Source: Diphasiastrum complanatum (taxonomy: Eukaryota > Streptophyta > Lycopodiopsida > Lycopodiales > Lycopodiaceae). From it: a DNA stretch of 64,000 nucleotides. Both the position numbers and the translations under genes were made by a program. Where the stretch lies: the NCBI GenBank assembly GCA_029204225.1, contig CM055098.1:3323607-3387606 (forward strand). Reading direction: 5' to 3'. The notes beneath the pieces were generated by a model, which saw only the letters and a list, made by a program, of their open reading frames with translations, ran no database searches and was not told the DNA's origin. Positions 57,481-64,000 of this stretch are shown here, one piece after another (position 1 is the first letter of the stretch; each line of letters starts with the position of its first letter).

Positions 57481-59940
57481 CTTAAGAACATTGATCCTGG
57501 CAAGATGAGCTCAAATATATCAATTTCAAAGGACCCCAATGAAGCTATCAAACTTCATTCATGAGGCAAGTGTGACATATAAGGCCAATCTCTTGTGACA
57601 GTAAAGGACAACTGAAAACACTTATGACATACAGGCAGCAATTATAAATATACAAAAGCATTCGTGACTGATTATTCAGCACCATAAATTGATGAAAAAT
57701 GGAAGAAGATCTGAAGTATTGAGACAAGGAAGCGTAGCAATAGTTAAGGCAAACATGTAAGAAGGTTAGTCATGATAGAGCATCAATGCTACAGTGCTTT
57801 TCTGATTTTTCATGAATGTCAAAATGGAATGTTTGTAAAATATGAAACCAACAGAACTGGCAGTCACTGGTGTCCTTTTGTGTATATAGATAATGTAGGG
57901 ATTGATGGTCAGCGTAAATATCAAAATGAATACGATAGAGCTGCAAATTGGCAAATTGACATCGCATCAGGTGTTGTTAGTACATAGGCATCAGGATTCA
58001 TAGCCTATAACACCTTGTCTTGTCTCACACTACACTAGCATTTGTCTCTACAATATACTGTGGTCAAATTTGGGTAAGCACAAAACAGGAGTTGTAATGA
58101 GCAAGCTCCTAAGGGTTGTAAAGTTGCCTAGCAATCAGGACTCTACAAGAAGTCAAACCCTTGTCGTAATAAAGCACGAAAATCCAAGGCGACTATGGCA
58201 AAGTGTGGTATAGACTTCACATATTAGTAGTGAGTCATAAAAGCATCCTTCAAAAAGGGTCAAGATTAAATGAAAGATTTTTGTAATTTCAAATTGGTCT
58301 AAGCCACCAAGGACAAGGAAGCCTAAGAACTGTTAGAATACAATCAGTGCTTTGCAGAAAACTTTTTTTTCAGCTTAACACAAAACCTAGTAAAAAAAAT
58401 TGTAGGCTTTTTTTAGCAGCTCATTGGCCAAAAGCCTACTGATTCTCTAAGGAGACGGGCTCAAATTTTTATACAAAGCCTAATAAGGCGTTTATCCTTT
58501 TTCATTAAGATTTTTATTGATTCAAACTTTGGGTCAGTGTTTAGGAAAGCCGGCAAAGTATAGGAATGGAGCCAACATCTTTCTCCAAAAATTGACTTCA
58601 TGAAAACCTTACATTAAGTTGACTTTCAAAAAATAGACAACTTTTCTGAAATGCGAGAAATTTTTTGTTTATTGTTTTCAAATGGAGGAAATTTAGGTGT
58701 AGTAAAGTAGGTCAATTCATATAGAGCTTAAGATTACATAGCTTTATTAAGTCAATAAAATGATTTATTAATGTAAATTTGTAATATTTTGCCAGCTAGC
58801 AATTGAGATGTAGGGTTTGGAAGGCAAGATTTAAAAAATACCGACAACAGCTAGAAAATGCAGAGAATTAGGGTGATGCAATAATCAATATCACAATTTT
58901 AAAATAGTACATTTTGATATATATTAGAACTTAATAATGATTAAGAAATACTTGTATGATCTTTGTAAAATGGCATGTACTTTGTTATATCTTCATTATA
59001 GGCCACTCAAAAATGTATCAAAGCCTAGAGCCAAACTAATTATTTCTAAAATCATGTGAAAATGAAAACCTATAGAATAATATTTAATGAGCTCATAAAC
59101 TATAAGGGCTCAAACATGTAGGTTATGAGAACCAACTAATATTTTCTTGGTAGGTGAATAAAAAATCTGATAGGCCTTTTGGATTATAGGTTTTTGGCAA
59201 GCACTGAATTATACAATGAGTAATTTTCATTCCTCTCCCTCTAGGAATCAATCAGTGTGTGATATTTCTCTTCAATCTCCTGTGTGTTTAATCTTGCTCT
59301 TGTCAGATATGTCTGGAGAACTTTCGACGTGCTATCAAAGCTACTTCGATCTTGAAGAGCCTGTGAAAGGAATAAAGCTTGCAGAGAGGGTACAATTTGA
59401 GGTGAGAAAGTCCCTCAAAAGAGAACTGAGCATAAGTGAAGAGAAGACCACGTCAATTGGTTTGTGCGCTAGCATTGTTTAGTGCATAGGAACAAGAGCT
59501 CAATTAGACAAAGATTTGTGCAAGATCAGACAGGGTGTCAGATTTGGACAATGATAGAGAGACTTACGGACTTTTCCACTTTTCTATGGGTTCTTGCCAT
59601 TTTCGAGGTGAACTTGAGGTAGAATCTTCATTTCTCAACCAAAATTAATGATACAAGTCACCACAGAGCCTATAGGCAGGATAGACCTACTTACAGCTTC
59701 AGACTGCAAGAAATCTATTAGAGAATGGAGAAAGTTTAAGTATGTTCTCTAATTCTAAGTCTTGGAGGTGGTTTTGGAAAAAGTTTGGAGAAAGAAAAGC
59801 CATTTCTCCTTGAAAATCAATGATAACAAGCTTGTTCAGATCACTTGCTGAAGGACAACCGCCATTGTAGGTTTTCACAGCAACAAGGATCATTGAAAAC
59901 GACGATCACAACCAAACAGGCTGGAAATGGGGCTCCATAG
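57481..59940. other. No gene recognised
   Basis: AT-rich intergenic or intronic sequence with short frames only. A 267-bp open frame at 59216-59482 has no recognisable motif. No LTR ends were seen. Confidence 0.35.
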
Positions 59941-59949
59941 CTATCTCTA

Positions 59950-60660
59950 AAATGGAATGGATCGCATGGCAAACAAGTGTTGTAGCACAATGTAAAAGGG
60001 TGTTTCCTCTGGTGCCCAGGTCCTCTTCAACCAGCGAAATTAGGCGTTATCGTAGCAGTTGGGAAAGGAGTGACGAAAAAGAAATTGCGCAATCGCCATT
60101 AAATAGTCTATCTGATTCGTATCAGACCTTTGTAACGAGCATTTTGACGAGCGTGAGACTCCCTACCCATGAAGAGTTAGCTGGATTGCTATCATAGAAA
60201 GAGCAAAAACGAGAGAACCTGAATAAGAGAAAGTGGGTATTGGATCATGCCTTAGCAACAAGAGGTAGAGGCAGTAAAGGCAATAAAGGTGGATTTATGT
60301 CAAGAAGTAGTAATTATTAAAGCGGCACATTTGCCATTTCTGGAAAGGGCGATCCGGAACATCATTGAATTGGAGACGAGGCAATTCAATGCGAGGAAGA
60401 AGGGCTCATGTAGGTATTGCCAGAAGCCACAACATTGGGAACGACAAAAAATCTACAACAAAAGAGAGAATAATGGCTAGCCGAGTACTAAATAAATCAA
60501 TGCAATAATGAGGAAGGAACATTGAATATGTTTCTTGCAGCCTTGTGATCAAGTGATGATTTTGATAACATATGGTATACTAATAGCAAAGCCACGAAAC
60601 AAATGACCTCAAGGAGAGATTGGTTCTCGAAATTCAGTGAGATCAATGATGGTGATGAAG
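59950..60660 (+). pseudogene. Copia gag/protease fragment
   Basis: LNSLSDSYQTFVTSI and RLPTHEELAGLL (60099-60195) are the C-terminal part of a copia gag. The zinc knuckle reads CRYCQKPQHWERQ (60408-60446; the third Cys is lost). A protease remnant near 60571-60640 reads WYTNSKATKQMTSRRDWF, where the family has WxxDSGAxxHM, so the catalytic Asp is Asn. Several frame changes. It gives way to gypsy sequence near 60690. Confidence 0.75.
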
Positions 60661-60689
60661 TTGGACAGGCAGATGGCAACAGATTACCT

Positions 60690-61576
60690 ATGAAAAGTGA
60701 TAAATATGAAGTTGCTAAGTGGAAAGGTAAGGAAAATTGGCATTGTACAATACTTTCTTTGATAGTTATGCATAGACAACTTTGTGGAAGAGATATTCTA
60801 GTTCTATTTGACATTGGGTTTTTGCATAGTGTTATTAATTCAACTCTTGTTAAGAAGTTAAGAGTGAGCACACAATTGTCCAACCAGTACATAGTTGAGA
60901 TGGCTCATGGAAAGGGTACGGAAATTAGGGACACGAGGGTTGTGAGTATGCCCTTAACTATTCAAAGTGATTCTGAGGAGTTGGATTTTGAGATAACTCG
61001 TTTGGCATGCTTTGATATCGTTCTGGGAATGTGTTGGCACGTGATGCAGAAGCCTTACATAGCCTGGGATACTCATGTGTATGTATGAGTTTCAGGATGG
61101 TGGTTTTCATTCCATCCGTGGGTGCCTCCAGGACCAATGGTCTCAGCTACACAGTTGCGTAAGGTAAGCTGTGAATGCATGTTTGTTTTTTGCTGGGTAT
61201 GACTACTAGTACTAGTGAGAGTAGCATGTCGTAGGTGCACGACAATATTTCAGCTAACCTAGACCATGAAATTAAGTGAGTTTGCAAATCTTACATGATT
61301 TTGCCATCTGCATTACCGCCTACTAGAAATGTTGAAAAACAAGATTGAGCTTATTCTCGGATTTTGTCCTGTAAATAGACCACTTTATAGAATGAGTTTG
61401 AGAGAGGAAGAGGAGGTGGGGAAGATGCTAGAGGATTATCTTGCACATGGGCAAATCAAACCTAGCTTCTCACCTTTTGCCTCGCTTTTCTAGTAAAAAA
61501 GAAGGATGAGTCTTGGCATACATGTGTGGATTATTGAGGCCTCAACAAGATAACTATTAAGCATCGATATACTATG
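60690..61576 (+). pseudogene. Gypsy protease and RT start fragment
   Basis: The protease frame (to 61088) reads ILVLFDIGFLHSVINSTLVKKL, where FDIG stands for the catalytic DSGA/DTGA box, and ITRLACFDIVLGMCWH, the VLGMxW motif. After decayed sequence, RT begins at about 61330: NKIELILGFCPVNRPLYRMS, EEEEVGKMLEDYLAHGQIKPS, and, in another frame, KITIKHRY. It is cut at 61576 by the Copia-E LTR. It belongs to a gypsy lineage distinct from Gypsy-1 and Gypsy-2. Confidence 0.82.
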
Positions 61577-61945
61577 TGTTAGAAATTAATGTCTATTTGC
61601 ACCCCTAATGTCGGTTTGGCCATGATAGCTATGAGCTATTTTAGGGGCCATTTTTATTTTTAGTATATCAAAGTCAAAGTCCTAGAGTCAAGTTAATTAG
61701 TCTTGCATGTAGGAGGGCGCAGTAGTTCTAGAATAGAGCATGATTTTTCACTTACAAAATTGATAAGGGTCTTTACCCAAAATAGAGGGCTGGCGTACCT
61801 CCATTCATTCCATTGTAGAGGCTATGCTCATTCTTCAATTAATCTAAGTTCTCTGTAATCTCTTGTGTTGATCCTGATTGGTGTGTGTGAGTGCTTAATA
61901 TAATTAGTTCATTCCTATCTTGAATTTGGGCATCAAATTCCAACA
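61577..61945 (+). repeat. Copia-E 5' LTR (369 bp)
   Basis: Starts TGTTAGAAATT and ends AATTCCAACA. TGTTxG and CxAACA form the usual inverted ends. No partner LTR in the window. Confidence 0.82.
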
Positions 61946-61957
61946 TGGTATTAGAGC
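61946..61957 (+). promoter_or_regulatory. Copia-E primer-binding site
   Basis: TGGTATTAGAGC directly after the LTR, one base from the initiator Met tRNA site used by Copia-A and Copia-B. Confidence 0.88.
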
Positions 61958-62153
61958 TAGCTTCTTGATCTTGGAAGCTATCAAGGTTCTACGGGAGGAA
62001 GAGAGATTGTTTTTGCAGGTGTGCAATCGGATTATTGAAGGAGAGTTAATTGCATGTGGAGTCAACTTTGTTATGAGGACAACGTGTATCTTCTAGGAGG
62101 AGATCAGATCGTCCCAAAAAAGTTGCTACAGATCGATATTATTGTTTGACAAT

Positions 62154-63165
62154 GGCAGGAGTGAATGATGCTGCGTTACCAGAATCTAATAAGCTAGATG
62201 GTACAAACTTTAGCATCTTGAAGTTCAAGATGCAAAACTAGGATCGAGAATATTGGGACATTGTCACAAATGTTGAGATACCTCCAACTACAAACAGGGA
62301 GTTGCGAGAGTATCTGAAGCGGAGGAGAAAAGCTCATCATGTTATTAACTCGTCTGTTAAATATATGATTATTTCTCACATCAGGGATGTTGCTAGACCC
62401 AAGGAGGCTTGATATATTCTAAAGAATTTATACGAGACTGTAAATCAATCTTAAATTTTGTTCTTAACTAATAAGCTACATACATTGAAAATGGGTACAC
62501 GTGAATCGGTAACGAATTACTTTACTCGAGTGAAAGATCTAAGAGGACAACTTATTTCAATTGGAAAAGGTATCTCGGATTCAGTTTTGGTATCCATCAT
62601 ACTTGATAGTTTACCTTTGGCCTATCAAAACTATGTTATGATGTTGTCTTTACGGGAGACAAGACCTTCTTTTGATGAGTTGAATGCAATACTGCTACAG
62701 GAGGAAATGAGACAACAAAATCTTGTTAACAGGGACGATTTCAAGGAGTAGGTGTTCTTAGCAAAGAAGCAAGGGCAAAGTTTCCAAGAAAGGTGGCAAA
62801 GGGGAAAAGAAACAAAGGGAGGAAGAAGTAGCAGGATCAACAAGAAAATCAATCAAATCAACCTGAAGATGGAAGAAAGCAAATGGGAAAGGAAATTGCT
62901 TTATTTGCTTAAAAGCCAGGGCACTAAACAAAGAAACTGCTAGAAAAACTAGTTCAAGAAGAAGCAGGATGGAAATTTTGCTGAAGAAGGACTCTACAAA
63001 GATTAATTGCTTTAGGTCTTGACGATTATGATGAGTTGTGTTCGCATCAATATCTTCAGGTGACTTTTGAATGGAAGAGGAATATTGGTTTATTGATTCA
63101 GGTATATCAAAACATATGACACCTAGGCGAGATTGGTTATCTAGTTTTCAAAGAACAAGAACTAG
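62154..63165 (+). pseudogene. Copia-E gag and protease start
   Basis: ATG at 62154 gives MAGVNDAALPESNKLDGTNF and the gag body, with in-frame stops at 62239, 62412 and 62452. The open part 62458-62751 has RESVTNYFTRVKDLRGQL and the helical end FDELNAILLQEEMR. After a stop at 62749 a Lys-rich frame follows. At 63072 the protease box reads YWFIDSGISKHMTPRRDWL, still with the catalytic Asp. No zinc knuckle was clearly seen. Confidence 0.88.
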
Positions 63166-64000
63166 ATGATGGATCAAAATGATCAATTTCACCATGTATG
63201 TTTAGCGCCATGCAATTTTAATTTGCGTTGTATTCTCTCAAAGTTAGGGGCAATTTACATGCTACCAACTATATGTTGGAACTATATGAATTTTCTCTGT
63301 TGTAGGAGGGCCGCATTTTTCCTATATAGGAAACTTGTGGACCAAGGAATCATTGCATGAAAAGGGAAAGTGCATGCTTAGCATGTGGGACACCTATTTC
63401 ACCTACTTTTGGCACATCCATTTGAGTGAAAAATATTCATTCAATCTTGAGCTAGAAATTGTCAAGATCCATCTTTCCAGCTATCTTGTGCAAGCCATGT
63501 ACATCACATATCATTTGTTTCAATCTATAAATGATACTCCTCCCTCCTAGATGGGCGCACTATTGGAGAGAGAGATTTCTTCTCACATATGCTCTTGTGA
63601 TTTGTTTTTGTGGTAGAATCTCTTGCTAATTAATGCTAGTGTAATGCTATCCTAGATTGGTGTCTTGTTCGATCTGATTTATTGCTTTGTATTTCTTGCT
63701 AATGTAAAGTTCTTCTTGCTGGAAATTCATGGACAGCAAGCATCGTGATCCAATCGACCCAATTGGAAGAGCAATTTCCAGGATTAATGATGTTAGAATG
63801 CTCCTTACAGCAATATACTATCATTTAAGTTTGTGTAGCAAGTTTCTGACGGAAGTTTCATGCAAATTTCTGCTCGCATCCTCTTCAATCTTGCTTGCTG
63901 CCCCTCCATAGACAGCAGATCCGATAACTTCGAAAGTTTGATCTATTCATTGCATGTCGACAAAATTACAATTTGCTAGCCATTTCCGTTTGCATGTGCA
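63166..64000. other. No gene recognised; possible LTR
   Basis: No coding motif. A plus-strand TATA-like CTATAAATGATACTCC near 63523 with a GA run at 63566-63575 could mark an LTR promoter, but ends and a partner were not found. Confidence 0.3.

Larger units (their letters stand above)
61577..63165 (+). mobile_element. Copia-E: 5' half of a copia element
   Basis: LTR 61577-61945 (TGTTAGAAATTAATG to TTCCAACA), primer-binding site, leader, gag and the protease start. Pol and the 3' LTR are not present before the window end, so it is truncated near 63165. It inserted into the gypsy RT; CTATG at 61572-61576 is a candidate target duplication. Confidence 0.85.

Overview
This is nuclear DNA from a vascular land plant, and it looks like part of a large, repeat-filled genome. 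The evidence is dense nested Ty1/copia and Ty3/gypsy LTR retrotransposons, copia primer-binding sites of the initiator-Met type (TGGTATCAGAGC), long GA/CT microsatellites, and the first coding exon of a plant-type glutamine synthetase with a plastid-targeting-like leader. I cannot name the species. The repeat load, and the absence of any second glutamine synthetase exon over 1.4 kb, would fit a gymnosperm or another long-intron plant; that is inference.

Layout. 1-2040: first exon and promoter of a minus-strand glutamine synthetase-like gene. 2370-3757: tandem repeats, then a copia gag fragment. 3758-16810: a minus-strand gypsy element (Gypsy-1) with gag, protease, RT, RNase H, integrase and an additional ORF downstream of integrase; its right LTR is expanded by a GA microsatellite and split by a solo LTR with a perfect target-site duplication. 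17590-24870: a plus-strand gypsy (Gypsy-2) of the same broad lineage, rearranged, with the same additional ORF and a tandemly duplicated 3' end. 24868-28180: 5'-truncated copia pol plus 3' LTR (Copia-D). 28186-30640: gypsy LTR, leader and gag (Gypsy-3).

32085-45590: a plus-strand gypsy (Gypsy-4) whose RT/RNase H junction is interrupted by a complete minus-strand copia element (Copia-B, 33862-44207, TSD CTTAG). Copia-B in turn carries a complete second copia element (Copia-A, 34295-39327, TSD TTCAT) inside its own 3' LTR. Copia-A and Copia-B have lost RT and RNase H, and instead encode a shared roughly 190-residue domain that I do not recognise, once in A and twice in B. 45637-47059: a decayed tyrosine-recombinase gene resembling the Crypton/DUF3504 type, unexpected in a plant, with a following ORF. 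49977-52290: gypsy RT fragment and a deleted copia (Copia-C). 52300-57480: three fragments of unrecognised spliced or decayed genes. 57481-59940: nothing recognisable. 59950-63165: copia gag/protease fragment, gypsy protease/RT fragment, and the 5' half of another copia (Copia-E, LTR and PBS visible).

Apart from the glutamine synthetase exon, nearly all coding signal belongs to transposons, most of it frameshifted or interrupted. The long open frames of Copia-A and Copia-B are the main exception. They probably relied on reverse transcriptase supplied by an autonomous relative such as the Copia-D lineage.
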